The notes below the pieces were generated by a model that worked only from the letters and a program-made list of their open reading frames with translations, did no database searches and had not been told where the DNA came from. DNA of 64,000 nucleotides from Pseudomonas laurylsulfatiphila (GTDB taxonomy: Bacteria > Pseudomonadota > Gammaproteobacteria > Pseudomonadales > Pseudomonadaceae), in assembly GCF_002934665.1 (NCBI RefSeq), contig NZ_NIRS01000002.1, forward strand, positions 434,001-498,000, given 5' to 3'. Below are positions 52,013 to 61,270 of the stretch, piece after piece. A program made the translations under genes and the position numbers. How positions within the stretch are numbered: position 1 is the stretch's first letter; each line of letters begins with the position of its first letter.

Positions 52013-53752
52013 ATGGATTTTTCACTCAAGCACCTGGCTGCGACCACCCTCATGCTCGCCAGCCTTTCGTCGTTCACCAGCGCTGCCCACGCCAACATCA
52101 CACCACAACAGAACGCGATCATCCTCAAGACGTTCAATGATGCTTCGGTCAAGGATTTCCGCCAGTTCCTGCAAACCCTGGCCAAGAGCGATGTCGCCAA
52201 AACCGACGACCTCGGCCCGGCCATCAGTGCCTTCCTCGGCAACAAGACGCTGTCCGCTGAGCAGCAGAACGAAATCCATCGCTTGCTGGGGCTTTATGCC
52301 CGAGTGAAGTACGGCAGCGCGGCCACCGAAACCCTGAAGGAGCTGGTGGCCATTCCGACCGTGCGCGTGGACGGCGTTGACCAGCACGACAATCCCGAAT
52401 TCCTCAAGATCGCCGAGAAGATCAAGGGCCTTGCCCAGGCGTTCAACCTGAACTTTCGCAACATCGACAACCGCGTCTACGAGATCTCCCTCGAAGGCAA
52501 GGGCGATGAAGTCGTGGGCATTCACGCCCATGCCGATGTGGTGCCGGTGACGCCGGAGAACTGGGTGCTGCAGGACGGCACCCGCCTCGATCCGTTCAAG
52601 GTCACCCTGGTCGGCGATCGCATGTATGGCCGCGGCACCGAAGATGACAAGAACGGCATCGTGGTGGCGCTCTACGCCATGAAGATCATCAAGGAGGAGC
52701 AACTGCCGCTGGCGCGCAACTTCAAGCTGCTGGTCGACACCACCGAAGAAACCACCGGTGATGCCATCCCCTACTACTTCGAGCGCAACCCGACACCCAA
52801 CTACAACCTGGCGCTGGATGGCGGCTACCCGGTGGTGATCGCCGAGAAAGGCTACGGCACCGTCATGGCGAACTTCGCCAAGCGTGCTGGCGAGGGCAAA
52901 GGCGCAGAAATCATTTCGATGACCGGCGGCCTGGCCACCAACCAGATTCCGTCGACATCGGTCGCGACCCTGGTGACCGACAAGCCCGCCGAACTGGCTG
53001 CCAGCCTGCAAAAGGCCGGCACTGAGTACGCCAAGCAAAATGGCGGCAACTTCGAAGTGGCTGCCAAGGCCGACGGCAAGGACGTCAAACTGACGGTCAC
53101 TGGCGTTTCCGCCCACTCCTCCGAGCCCGAGTCCGGCGTCAACCCGGTGGCCAGGATGCTCGACTTCATCAATAGCCTCGACGGCAAGGTCGCGCTCAAG
53201 CACAACCAGATCACCGACGCCGCCCGTTATGCCGCCGACAACTGGGGGCTGGACTACCTGGGTGGCAAGCTGGGAGTCGGTTTTGCCGATGAGTTCATGG
53301 GCCCGCTGACCACGTCCCTGACGTATGTCGGGATGGATGACAAAGCCTTCAAGCTCGCCGTCAACCTGCGCGTGCCGAAGGGCAAGACGCCGGAGGTGCT
53401 CAAGTCCGAAATCGCCGCGAAGCTGGACGCCTGGAGCAAGAAGACCGGGATCGCACCGACCTTCGACCTGTCGATTGCCGAACCGATGTACCGCAACCCC
53501 GAGGGTGAATGGGTCAAGGCCCTCCTGGCGGTGGCCAGCGAAAACCTCGGCATGGAACACAAATTCGGCACCTCCGCCGGCGCCACGTCCGTGCATGAAT
53601 TGCCTAACGGCGTGCAATTCGGCCTGGCCATGCCGGACGTCAAGTACACCGGTCACAACGACAACGAGTTCAAGACGACCGAGCAGTTCCTGCTGGACTT
53701 GCAGATCGTGACCGAGATGATGGGCCGCATCGGGCAATTGCCGACACTTTGA
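52013..53752 (+). CDS. Exported M20-family dipeptidase
   Basis: A 579-residue protein: signal peptide (ATTLMLASLSSFTSAAHA) followed by an M20A peptidase. Metal-site motifs are HAHADVVPV (His and Asp), GTEDDKNG (the bridging Asp) and TTEETTGD (the catalytic and metal Glu), plus a late His in GHNDNEF. It would cleave dipeptides in the periplasm. The start at 52013 is preferred because it places the signal peptide well, though AAGGA is 12 bases upstream; 52001 is an alternative. It is followed by a REP array. Confidence 0.9.
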   Translation: MDFSLKHLAATTLMLASLSSFTSAAHANITPQQNAIILKTFNDASVKDFRQFLQTLAKSDVAKTDDLGPAISAFLGNKTLSAEQQNEIHRLLGLYARVKYGSAATETLKELVAIPTVRVDGVDQHDNPEFLKIAEKIKGLAQAFNLNFRNIDNRVYEISLEGKGDEVVGIHAHADVVPVTPENWVLQDGTRLDPFKVTLVGDRMYGRGTEDDKNGIVVALYAMKIIKEEQLPLARNFKLLVDTTEETTGDAIPYYFERNPTPNYNLALDGGYPVVIAEKGYGTVMANFAKRAGEGKGAEIISMTGGLATNQIPSTSVATLVTDKPAELAASLQKAGTEYAKQNGGNFEVAAKADGKDVKLTVTGVSAHSSEPESGVNPVARMLDFINSLDGKVALKHNQITDAARYAADNWGLDYLGGKLGVGFADEFMGPLTTSLTYVGMDDKAFKLAVNLRVPKGKTPEVLKSEIAAKLDAWSKKTGIAPTFDLSIAEPMYRNPEGEWVKALLAVASENLGMEHKFGTSAGATSVHELPNGVQFGLAMPDVKYTGHNDNEFKTTEQFLLDLQIVTEMMGRIGQLPTL

Positions 53753-53788
53753 TCGGTTCTTTCCCTGGTTTGGACGCGGACACGGTCC

Positions 53789-54096
53789 CCTGTAGGAGCT
53801 GGCTTGCCAGCGATGGGCGTTAACGATAACGCGTGTTAACCGGATAAACGCGGCGCGCTTGAGTCCATCGCCAGCAGGCTGGCTCCTACAGTTTTAGCGT
53901 GGCAGGGTCCCCTGTGGGAGCTGGCTTGTCGGGTCGCCACATCGCAGCGATGGTCGTTAACGATTACGCGTGTTAACCGGATAAACGCGGTCTCCTGTAG
54001 GAGCTGGCTTGCCAGCGATGGTCGTTAACGATGACGCGGGTAAACTGGATAAACGCGGCGTACTTGAGTCCATCGCCAGCAGGCTGGCTCCTACAG
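53789..54096. repeat. Tandem REP array, family 3
   Basis: Three tandem units of about 100 bases. Units start near 53789, 53911 and 53995, each with GTAGGAGCTGGCTTG (or GTGGGAGCTGGCTTG) followed by GCGATGG. The first and third end with the inverse CCATCGCCAGCAGGCTGGCTCCTACAG-like arm; the middle one is truncated. The inner sequence CGTTAACGAT-ACGCGTGTTAACCGGATAAACGCGG recurs in each with small changes. It lies between the dipeptidase and the GNAT gene. Confidence 0.92.
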
Positions 54097-54152
54097 TTTT
54101 CCGGGAATGCGTGAAGAAGATCACCCTCCCGGCGGGTCCGGTTTGATGCCGG

Positions 54153-54680
54153 CTACGGGACCTGGGGTACCCGCCACGACATGGCGCAGCGGCTCCCGGG
54201 TTCAAAACCGCAGCCGTACTCTTGCGCCAGGATGTCTGCAAGGCGCTTGCCCAGCGTTGCCCCAGCGGTGACTTCAAACCCCAGCCGCTGGTAAAAGGGC
54301 GCGTTCCACGGGACCTGTGTGAAGGTCGTCAGCGTGACACAAGCCAACTGATTCAAGCGTGCATATTCCATCGCCGTTTCAACCAGTCTTCGTCCCCAGC
54401 CCTGCCCCTGCACGGACTGTTTGACCGACAGTTCATAAATATGAAAATCGCTGCCGTGGCGTTCTGCACTCAGGAACCCCATGGGCCGAGCTTGCGCATC
54501 GACAGCCACCCAGCATGTCGATAACGCGATCAACTGCCTGTGACGATCGACTGTCATAGGGGCAGCGTCCGCCAGCCAACCCAGCTCATCGATCGAGCGG
54601 AATGCCTGAGCGGCGCAACGCTCAACAGGGGGCAGCAACGGAGCATCATCGGGTACAGCCAGGCGAATGTGTGCAGGCAT
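54153..54680 (-). CDS. GNAT-family N-acetyltransferase
   Basis: A 175-residue acetyltransferase. The acetyl-CoA motif VQGQGWGRRLVETAMEYA (about 95-112) and FYQRLGFEV (about 136-144) are standard GNAT features. Its start lies 3 bases after the MocR stop, so the two form a short operon. The acceptor is unknown. Confidence 0.92.
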   Translation of the reverse strand: MPAHIRLAVPDDAPLLPPVERCAAQAFRSIDELGWLADAAPMTVDRHRQLIALSTCWVAVDAQARPMGFLSAERHGSDFHIYELSVKQSVQGQGWGRRLVETAMEYARLNQLACVTLTTFTQVPWNAPFYQRLGFEVTAGATLGKRLADILAQEYGCGFEPGSRCAMSWRVPQVP

Positions 54681-54683
54681 GAG

Positions 54684-56168
54684 TCAGCTTTTCTCCTCGA
54701 CGTCCCGAATCACGGCACCCAGAATGCGGACCCCGTCATGAACCTGCTGCGGTGTCAGGCCGGCATAGCCCAGAATGAGTCCTGCGGGTCGCTCATGCTC
54801 TGCGCACGAGGGCTCGGCAAACAGCGGCGAGAGCGGATAAACGCCCACCCCGCGTTCGAGCGCCAGCGCCTGTAGCCTGGGCTCATCCTGAGCGCGCAGT
54901 GCCGATAACAGCAGCACGCCATGCAGGCCCGCCGCCATGCCGACCAGTTGCCCGTGCCCCGCCAGATGTTGCTCGACGGCCTCCAGCAAAGCCCTTCGCC
55001 GCTGCTCATTGTCCCGGCGCAGGCGGCGTACGTGGCGCTCATAGGTACCGCTCTCGATCAACGAAGCGAGCACGTTTTGCTCCCAGCGCGGTGAGTGACG
55101 ATCGGTCAGCCGTTTGGCTTCACGGAAAACATGTACCAGCTCCCGTGGCAGCACCAGATAGCCCAACCTGAGCTGCGGTGAAAGTGCCTTGGAGAAGGTC
55201 CCGACATAAATGACGCGGGCTTGCGTGTCCATCGATTGCAGCGCGTCGATGGGTCGCTGACCGTAACGAAACTCGCCGCCGTAATCGTCCTCAATGATCC
55301 ACGCGCGATGTCGACTCGCCCACCCCAGCAGTTCTAGGCGACGTGCGACAGGCAGCACCGCCCCCATGGGAAACTGGTGCGACGGCGTCACATAGGCCAG
55401 GCGCACGTGATCATCTTCCGGCAGGGCGCCGGTATTCAGCCCAAAGGTGTCGACGGACAGGGGCAGCGCCATGGCGCCCACGGCCTCAAAGCAATATCTG
55501 GCCATGCGGTAACCCGGTTCCTCGAAGACGAACCCATCGCCGGGGTTCAATAAAAGCCGGGCACACAGGTCAAGTCCCTGCTGCGAGCCATGCACGACGA
55601 GGATTTGCTCCGCATCGCACGTCAGGCCTCGCGCCCGTTGCAGATAGCCTTGCAGGGCGCTGCGCAAACGCGCCTCCCCTTCGGGCTGCCCGTACGCAAG
55701 GCTCGGCTGGCGTTTGACCAGTTCGGCACGATAGGCGCGCTGCCAGCCCAGGGCCGGAAAGTCCCTCGATGCGACCGAACCGTAGCGGAAATCGATGCGC
55801 GTACCCGGCGATGCCATGCTGTAGGGCTTCAGGTCGGCAACACGCTGCCCGTACAGGGAAAGCGCAGGTGGCAGCGCTTTGTGCCGCACCGCATTCCCCC
55901 TGGCGGGCCCGGACGAGGGACTGATCATGCTCGCGACCGTGGCAGCCTTACCCGTCGATGTCGCGACAAAGCCCTCGGCTGCCAGTTGCTCGTACGCCGC
56001 CGTCACCGTGGTTCGCGACACGCCGAGCTCGGCCGCCAGCGCCCTGGTCGACATCAGCTTCGCACCCGCTGCGAGCGTGCCGTCTTCGATCTGCGCCCGC
56101 AGCCTGGCATAGATACGGCGTTGCGCACCGCGCAAGGATGCATCCGGCCCATCTGAAAACTGGCCCAT
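54684..56168 (-). CDS. MocR/PdxR-type GntR regulator with aminotransferase domain
   Basis: A 494-residue fusion. The N-terminal GntR helix-turn-helix (about 15-80, AAELGVSRTTVTAAYEQLAAEGF) is joined to a fold-I aminotransferase-like domain with the PLP lysine in TFSKALSPQLRLGYLV. MocR regulators sense PLP, taurine, GABA or D-Ala-D-Ala. It is followed by the GNAT gene and is divergent from the TSUP permease at 56285, its likely target. Confidence 0.94.
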   Translation of the reverse strand: MGQFSDGPDASLRGAQRRIYARLRAQIEDGTLAAGAKLMSTRALAAELGVSRTTVTAAYEQLAAEGFVATSTGKAATVASMISPSSGPARGNAVRHKALPPALSLYGQRVADLKPYSMASPGTRIDFRYGSVASRDFPALGWQRAYRAELVKRQPSLAYGQPEGEARLRSALQGYLQRARGLTCDAEQILVVHGSQQGLDLCARLLLNPGDGFVFEEPGYRMARYCFEAVGAMALPLSVDTFGLNTGALPEDDHVRLAYVTPSHQFPMGAVLPVARRLELLGWASRHRAWIIEDDYGGEFRYGQRPIDALQSMDTQARVIYVGTFSKALSPQLRLGYLVLPRELVHVFREAKRLTDRHSPRWEQNVLASLIESGTYERHVRRLRRDNEQRRRALLEAVEQHLAGHGQLVGMAAGLHGVLLLSALRAQDEPRLQALALERGVGVYPLSPLFAEPSCAEHERPAGLILGYAGLTPQQVHDGVRILGAVIRDVEEKS

Positions 56169-56284
56169 GGAAAAACCTCAAAACTGGCACTTTCTGTGAA
56201 GCAGGTCGTGGTCGACATTATGGATACCCGACCACCCGGAATGAAATCCCCATTTTCAACCGACCACTGCAAGGAGACCGCCCC

Positions 56285-57049
56285 TTGGAACTGGAACTGA
56301 CCGCCACCACACTCCTTGTCACCTTCGCCGGCGTCTTTCTGATCTGCTTCATGAAAGGCGCGTTCGGTGGCGGCTTTGCCATTGTCGGCATCCCGTTGCT
56401 GTCGCTGGTGATGGACCCGATCACCGCCGGCGGACTGCTCGCTCCGCTGTTCATCGCCATGGACCTGTTCGGCCTGCGCTACTGGAAGCCGTCCACCTGG
56501 TCAAAACCGGACCTTGGGTTGCTGGTCCCCGGCCTGGTCGTCGGCATTGGCGTCGGCTATTGGCTCTTTCGCGTGATGGACCACCGCGCGGTCGCCATTG
56601 TGATGGCAGCGATCACACTGATTTTTGTCGGCCTCTGGTTCAAGGCCGGTGGAGAAGTCAGCGTACGCCCGCGCTCATCGCCCAAGGCGGTGGCCGCAGG
56701 CGTCACCTCGGGCATCACGACCATGGTCGCGCATTCAGGTGGACCACCCTTGGCGATGTACCTGTTGCCGCTGGGTCTGAGCAAGCAGCTCTATGCCGGC
56801 ACCACCAGCCTGTTCTTCACGGTGGGCAATCTCCTCAAGGCGGTGCCCTGGCTGCTCCTGGCCAAACCCACTGGAAACGTGCTTAGCCTCATGCTCATTT
56901 GCCTGCTCGCGGTTCCCAGCGGTGTCTGGCTTGGCTGGCGCCTGCACGCCAGACTGGATCAACGCCAGATGTACCGCGCCTGTTACGGCTTGCTGGTGGT
57001 CACCGCCGTGAAGCTGCTTTGGGATGGCATCGGCGGCTATATCGCCTGA
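56285..57049 (+). CDS. TSUP-family (TauE/SafE) permease, TTG start
   Basis: A 254-residue inner-membrane permease with about eight helices in two repeats. The family signature GAFGGGFAIVGIPLLSL is near residue 28. TauE/SafE proteins export sulfite or sulfoacetate, or take up sulfur anions. The TTG at 56285 is well placed after AAGGAGACCGCCCC; longer frames upstream overlap the divergent MocR gene. MocR control would be consistent with taurine/sulfonate metabolism, but this is inference. Confidence 0.88.
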   Translation: MELELTATTLLVTFAGVFLICFMKGAFGGGFAIVGIPLLSLVMDPITAGGLLAPLFIAMDLFGLRYWKPSTWSKPDLGLLVPGLVVGIGVGYWLFRVMDHRAVAIVMAAITLIFVGLWFKAGGEVSVRPRSSPKAVAAGVTSGITTMVAHSGGPPLAMYLLPLGLSKQLYAGTTSLFFTVGNLLKAVPWLLLAKPTGNVLSLMLICLLAVPSGVWLGWRLHARLDQRQMYRACYGLLVVTAVKLLWDGIGGYIA

Positions 57050-57225
57050 GACTGTCCCGCCATCTGATCGTGTTGCTCAGCCAGACCCGGACCCGGGCGT
57101 TGCAGTGACCTTAACGCCACTGGAAATATCCGGTGGGCAAAAAACCAAATTGCCATGTGCTCCCTTCGTTCATTCTTGCGTCGCACTGTTCATTGTCCGT
57201 TCCCTGTACGTCTGGAGTTTCCCCA

Positions 57226-59352
57226 ATGCCCTCGCCTAATTCCTTGCCCGCCGCGCTGCTGGGCCTGGCCCTTGTTTGTCCGGCGATGACCGAGGCTCAG
57301 GGCCTTGAACTGGGGCAAGTGCTGATCGGGGCCGAGGACCAGAGTGACGAAGACCAGGGGATCGAGGACGCCAGGGCCCGTCTGGCCCAGGTACCCGGCG
57401 GTACCAATGTGGTCGACATGCGCCGTCCGCTGCAGGGCCGTGTGGCGAGTAACCAGGATGTGCTGGCTTATCAGCCCGGGATCTATGCCCAGTCGGCGGG
57501 CAATGAGGGGGTGAAGATCTCGATCCGCGGATCGGGCATCAACCGTGCGCCGGGTGCCCATGCCTCGGGGCTGTACACCATGCTCGACGGGCTGCCGCTG
57601 ACCGGCCCTGGCGGCACGCCCTATGAACTGCTGGAACCGCTGTGGCTCGACCATGTGGAAGTGTTGCGCGGTGCCAACGGTTTCGATCGCGGTGCCCTGG
57701 CCTTGGGCGGGGCCATCGATTACGTCAGCCATACCGGCTACAACGCGCCAAAGTTGCAGGTACGCTACGCAACGGGCAGTCACGGTTATCAGCAGCGTCA
57801 GGTCAGTTCCGGACAGGTGCTGGGGGACTTCGATTACTACGTGGCCATGACCGACGCAAACGCCGACGGCTACCAGGACCACACGGCCAGCGAGAGCCAG
57901 GGCGTGATCGCCAACTTCGGTTATCGCTTCAACCCGAACCTGGAAACGCGCTTCTACCTGCGTCAGCGCCAGACCGACAACGACCTCGCGGGACGGGTGA
58001 CCAAGCACTCCATCGAGCACGATCCACGGGCGGCCAACCCCGCCTACGTGGCGCGGGACGACCGCCGCGACGAACCGGGCAGCACCTTTATCGGCAACAA
58101 GACCACCTGGTACCTCGATGACGATTCGAGCATCCAGACCGGCCTGGTCTACCACGACTACCCCATGGACTTGCGTGAGGGGCCCAACCGCCTGAAGGTG
58201 GCGTACACGGACGTCAGCGGCACGTTCGACTACCAGCGCCGCGACACGCTCTGGGGCCTGCAAAGCCAGAGCACCCTGGGCCTGCGAGTGACCAAACACC
58301 TGCCCAACTCAGGCGCCAGCGAGTTCGTGCGCATCCCCACCGGCAACACCGCCGGTTACGCACCGGGCACGCTGATGCGCAACTTCACCTACCAGGGCTC
58401 GGACACGGTCCTGCATGTCGGCAACGACCTGGAGATCGCCGACGATTTGTGGCTGACCACCGGCCTGGCCGCCATCTACACCCGCCGTGAAAGCGACGTC
58501 ACCTATCCGCAGGAGGGCGGCAAGACCAGCCTGCACGACTGGGACTATGCACCGCGCGTGGGCTTGCGCTACCAGCTGACACCTGACCTGCAACTGTTCG
58601 GCAATCTCAGTCGTTCTGTCGAGGCGCCGCACCCCTGGTCGCTGATTTATAGCTCCAACATTCGCTTCCCCGCCGGCAGCGGCCCCGCCACAGGCGCCCA
58701 GCGCGATCCGGTCACGCTGCAAAACCAGACCGCCACCACTCTGGAAATAGGTGGACGCGGTGACAGTACCCTGGGCCAGTGGAGCCTGGCCTGGTACTAC
58801 GCCCAGGTGCACCACGAGTTGCTCTCGGTGTTGCCGGACGCCAACGCCACCACGCCGTACGAGCTCAACGCCAGCCCTACCGTGCACCAAGGCGTCGAAG
58901 CCAGCCTGCTGAGCCCGCTCTGGTCGCCGGGTGATGGCGGCCAGTTGAGCCTGCGCCAGAGCTACACCTTCAGTGACTTCCACTACCGCGACGATGACCG
59001 CTTCGGCGACAACCGCCTGCCCGGCCTGCCGATGCACTATTACCAGGGCGAACTGCGCTACGACTGGCCACAAGGCTTTTTCGCCGCGATCAACACCCAA
59101 TGGGCGTCCAAGGTCGCGGTCGATTACGCCAACAGCTACTACGCCGATCCCTACGCCATATTCGGCGCGACCCTGGGCTACAACGCGCCCAAGGGCGACT
59201 GGCAGACCTGGCTGGACCTGCGCAACCTGACCGACAAGCACTATGCCGCCACGGTCACGCCGGGCTACGACGACAAAGGGCTGGACGCGGCACGCTCCAC
59301 ACCCGGCGAGGGCATGGCGATGTACGTCGGGGTGTCGTGGAGCCTGCTCTGA
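57226..59352 (+). CDS. TonB-dependent outer-membrane receptor
   Basis: A 708-residue protein. A short signal peptide (about 1-24) precedes a plug domain (QPGIYAQSAGNEGVKISIRGSG, with LLEPLWLDHVEVLRGANGF) and a 22-strand-type barrel. It ends with an aromatic-type C-terminal strand (AMYVGVSWSLL). It resembles siderophore or other iron-chelate receptors of the FecA/PfeA kind. No anti-sigma factor or transporter lies beside it, so the ligand cannot be assigned. The start at 57226 follows GGAG by 8 bases. Confidence 0.92.
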   Translation: MPSPNSLPAALLGLALVCPAMTEAQGLELGQVLIGAEDQSDEDQGIEDARARLAQVPGGTNVVDMRRPLQGRVASNQDVLAYQPGIYAQSAGNEGVKISIRGSGINRAPGAHASGLYTMLDGLPLTGPGGTPYELLEPLWLDHVEVLRGANGFDRGALALGGAIDYVSHTGYNAPKLQVRYATGSHGYQQRQVSSGQVLGDFDYYVAMTDANADGYQDHTASESQGVIANFGYRFNPNLETRFYLRQRQTDNDLAGRVTKHSIEHDPRAANPAYVARDDRRDEPGSTFIGNKTTWYLDDDSSIQTGLVYHDYPMDLREGPNRLKVAYTDVSGTFDYQRRDTLWGLQSQSTLGLRVTKHLPNSGASEFVRIPTGNTAGYAPGTLMRNFTYQGSDTVLHVGNDLEIADDLWLTTGLAAIYTRRESDVTYPQEGGKTSLHDWDYAPRVGLRYQLTPDLQLFGNLSRSVEAPHPWSLIYSSNIRFPAGSGPATGAQRDPVTLQNQTATTLEIGGRGDSTLGQWSLAWYYAQVHHELLSVLPDANATTPYELNASPTVHQGVEASLLSPLWSPGDGGQLSLRQSYTFSDFHYRDDDRFGDNRLPGLPMHYYQGELRYDWPQGFFAAINTQWASKVAVDYANSYYADPYAIFGATLGYNAPKGDWQTWLDLRNLTDKHYAATVTPGYDDKGLDAARSTPGEGMAMYVGVSWSLL

Positions 59353-59373
59353 GATGAACCTCTGCACGGACCT

Positions 59374-59463
59374 TGTAGGAGCTGCCGCAGGCTGCGATCT
59401 TTCGGCTTTTAACGGGCTCAAATCAAGATCAAAAGATCGCAGCCTGCGGCAGCTCCTACAGGG
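59374..59463. repeat. REP inverted pair, family 1
   Basis: Inverted arms with core GTAGGAGCTGCCGCAGGCTG, directly after the TonB receptor gene. Confidence 0.92.
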
Positions 59464-59537
59464 GTGTATGGCAGATGTAAAAAAACGGCGCTCTGGGCAT
59501 CCCAGTGCTGGTCAACGGATGCGCACCTGACCTTCCG

Positions 59538-59624
59538 TGTAGGAGCTGCCGCAGGCTGCGATCTTTTGACTTTTAACGAGCCAAAATCAAGATCAAAAGA
59601 TCGCAGCCTGCGGCAGCTCCTACA
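59538..59624. repeat. REP inverted pair, family 1
   Basis: A second inverted pair with the same core, about 75 bases after the previous one and largely the same in its middle (TTTTAACG-AAAATCAAGATCAAAAG). The two elements form a tandem. Confidence 0.92.
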
Positions 59625-59678
59625 GGGGTTGCTGGTTGTTCACGGAATCGATTCACCTTAATTATTCGGCAAATATAG

Positions 59679-59710
59679 ATAGCTGACTAATTACAAGCTC
59701 AACTATGATG
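59679..59710. promoter_or_regulatory. Candidate MarR operator
   Basis: ATAGCTGACTAATT (59679-59692) is followed by TATGATGAGCTAACT about 15 bases later, giving TAGCT...AGCTA symmetry just upstream of the MarR gene. The first 14 bases recur exactly at 50235-50248. Confidence 0.55.
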
Positions 59711-59738
59711 AGCTAACTCCTCCGCAGCAGATTTCACC

Positions 59739-60200
59739 ATGACCGACATATTGACCCTTGGTTTTGCCCTGCATGACAGCGCCCGGCTGATGCGCAAGCG
59801 GTTCGAACAACGCGCGCGGCATGTCGGCCTCACTCGCTCGCAGTGGCAAGTGTTAGCCATGTTGTCGACCCATGAAGGCATCCACCAGAAGGGGCTCGCG
59901 GACCTGCTGGAACTGGAGTCGATCACCCTCGTGCGCCTGCTGGACAAGATGGCCGAGCGCGGTTTGGTCGAGCGACGTCGTCACCCCACGGACCGGCGCC
60001 TGTCCCTGCTGTTCTTGACGGAACAGGCTCACCCGCTTCTGGAGCTCATGCGCGACATGGGCCGGACGACTCGCCAGGAAGCCACCCGCGGATTCTCTGC
60101 CGAGGAGGAACAACTGCTGCTGCAGATGATGAAGCGGATGAGGTCGAACCTGATCGAAGCCTGCAGTCTTCCCGTTGAAGAGCCGGAGTCATTGTCATGA
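59739..60200 (+). CDS. MarR-family transcriptional regulator
   Basis: A 153-residue MarR protein with the winged-helix segment GLADLLELESITLVRLLDKMAERGLVERRRHPTDRR, where the DxR wing is intact. It is the first gene of a MarR-HlyD-MFS operon (4-base overlap with the next gene), the emrRAB-like layout, and would repress the efflux pump until a phenolic or drug binds. Confidence 0.93.
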   Translation: MTDILTLGFALHDSARLMRKRFEQRARHVGLTRSQWQVLAMLSTHEGIHQKGLADLLELESITLVRLLDKMAERGLVERRRHPTDRRLSLLFLTEQAHPLLELMRDMGRTTRQEATRGFSAEEEQLLLQMMKRMRSNLIEACSLPVEEPESLS

Positions 60201-61270
60201 TTGAGAAGCGCCAGCTCGTGCGCACCACGCTCTTTGCCTTGTTACCCATCGCGCTGGTGGTCGGCGGTTACCTGTATGTCACCGGCGGGCAGATCATTTC
60301 CACCGACAACGCCTACATACAGGCCGATCATGTCGGCGTCTCCACCGATGTCTCGGGGCTGGTCGCCTCGGTGGATGTCAAGGACAACCAGCGGGTCGTC
60401 AAGGGTCAGGTCCTGTTCACCCTGAAGCCCGAGCCCTTTGAGATTGCGTTGGCCAGTGCCAGGGCGCAGCTGAACAACGTGCGCAATCAGATCCTCAATC
60501 TCCAGGCCAATTACAGGCAAGCACAGGCCGAGATCGATCAGGCGCAAATCGACCTCGCCTACTACCAGGCCAGCTTCCAGCGCCAGCAAACCCTGCTCAG
60601 CGTCTCTGCGGTGTCCAGAACCAACTACGACGATGCCAAGCACGCGCTGGACAGCACCCGGCAGAAAATCACAGTGGCCAGGGCCACGGCGCAAATGGTG
60701 CTGGCGCAACTGGGCGGAACCATCGACACCCCCGTCGAGCACCAGTCCACATATCTGATCGCCCAGGCCGCCGTCGACGAAGCCCGGCGCAACCTGGACA
60801 ACTCGGTGGTCAGGGCTTCGTTCGACGGTGTCGTGACCAACGTCGATTCGCTGCAGGTCGGCTCCTACCTGCAGCCACCCCAGTCGGGCATCAGCCTGGT
60901 GTCGGCCGATCGCCTGTGGGTCGCTGCGTCCCCCAAGGAAACCGAGCTGACCCACATGAAACCCGGCCAGCCCGTCGAGATCAGTGTCGACAGCTACCCC
61001 GGCGTGCAGTGGCACGGCACCGTCGACAGCATCAGCCCGGCGTCGGGTTCAAGCTTCTCGCTGCTGCCCGCGCAAAACACCACGGGCAACTGGGTCAAGG
61101 TCGTGCAACGGATTCCGGTGCGCATCAGCATCGATGATGCCGGGGAAAAACCGCCGCTGCGCACCGGCATGAGTGTGCAGGCCGAGATCGATACCGGCTC
61201 GGCCCGTGGCCTGCCGCACCTGTTCTCGGGGCTGCTGGCGAGCAAGGCCCCGGCCCTGGCTCATGAGTAA
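60197..61270 (+). CDS. HlyD-family membrane fusion protein, EmrA-like
   Basis: A 357-residue periplasmic adaptor with one N-terminal membrane helix (about 9-28), a barrel-sandwich hybrid (about 40-80, and again near 200-240) and a helical hairpin with coiled coil between (about 85-185). It links the inner-membrane MFS pump to an outer-membrane channel. It overlaps MarR by 4 bases and the pump gene by 8. No outer-membrane factor gene is present in the window. Confidence 0.94.
   Translation: MIEKRQLVRTTLFALLPIALVVGGYLYVTGGQIISTDNAYIQADHVGVSTDVSGLVASVDVKDNQRVVKGQVLFTLKPEPFEIALASARAQLNNVRNQILNLQANYRQAQAEIDQAQIDLAYYQASFQRQQTLLSVSAVSRTNYDDAKHALDSTRQKITVARATAQMVLAQLGGTIDTPVEHQSTYLIAQAAVDEARRNLDNSVVRASFDGVVTNVDSLQVGSYLQPPQSGISLVSADRLWVAASPKETELTHMKPGQPVEISVDSYPGVQWHGTVDSISPASGSSFSLLPAQNTTGNWVKVVQRIPVRISIDDAGEKPPLRTGMSVQAEIDTGSARGLPHLFSGLLASKAPALAHE

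Noticed and set aside
52022..53737. A 571-codon open frame on the minus strand
   Set aside because: It is antisense to the M20 dipeptidase, whose metal motifs are all present on the plus strand.
53789..54096. Possible CRISPR array or attachment site
   Set aside because: The repeats have inverted arms and match the REP pattern found alone elsewhere. There are no unique spacers of uniform length.
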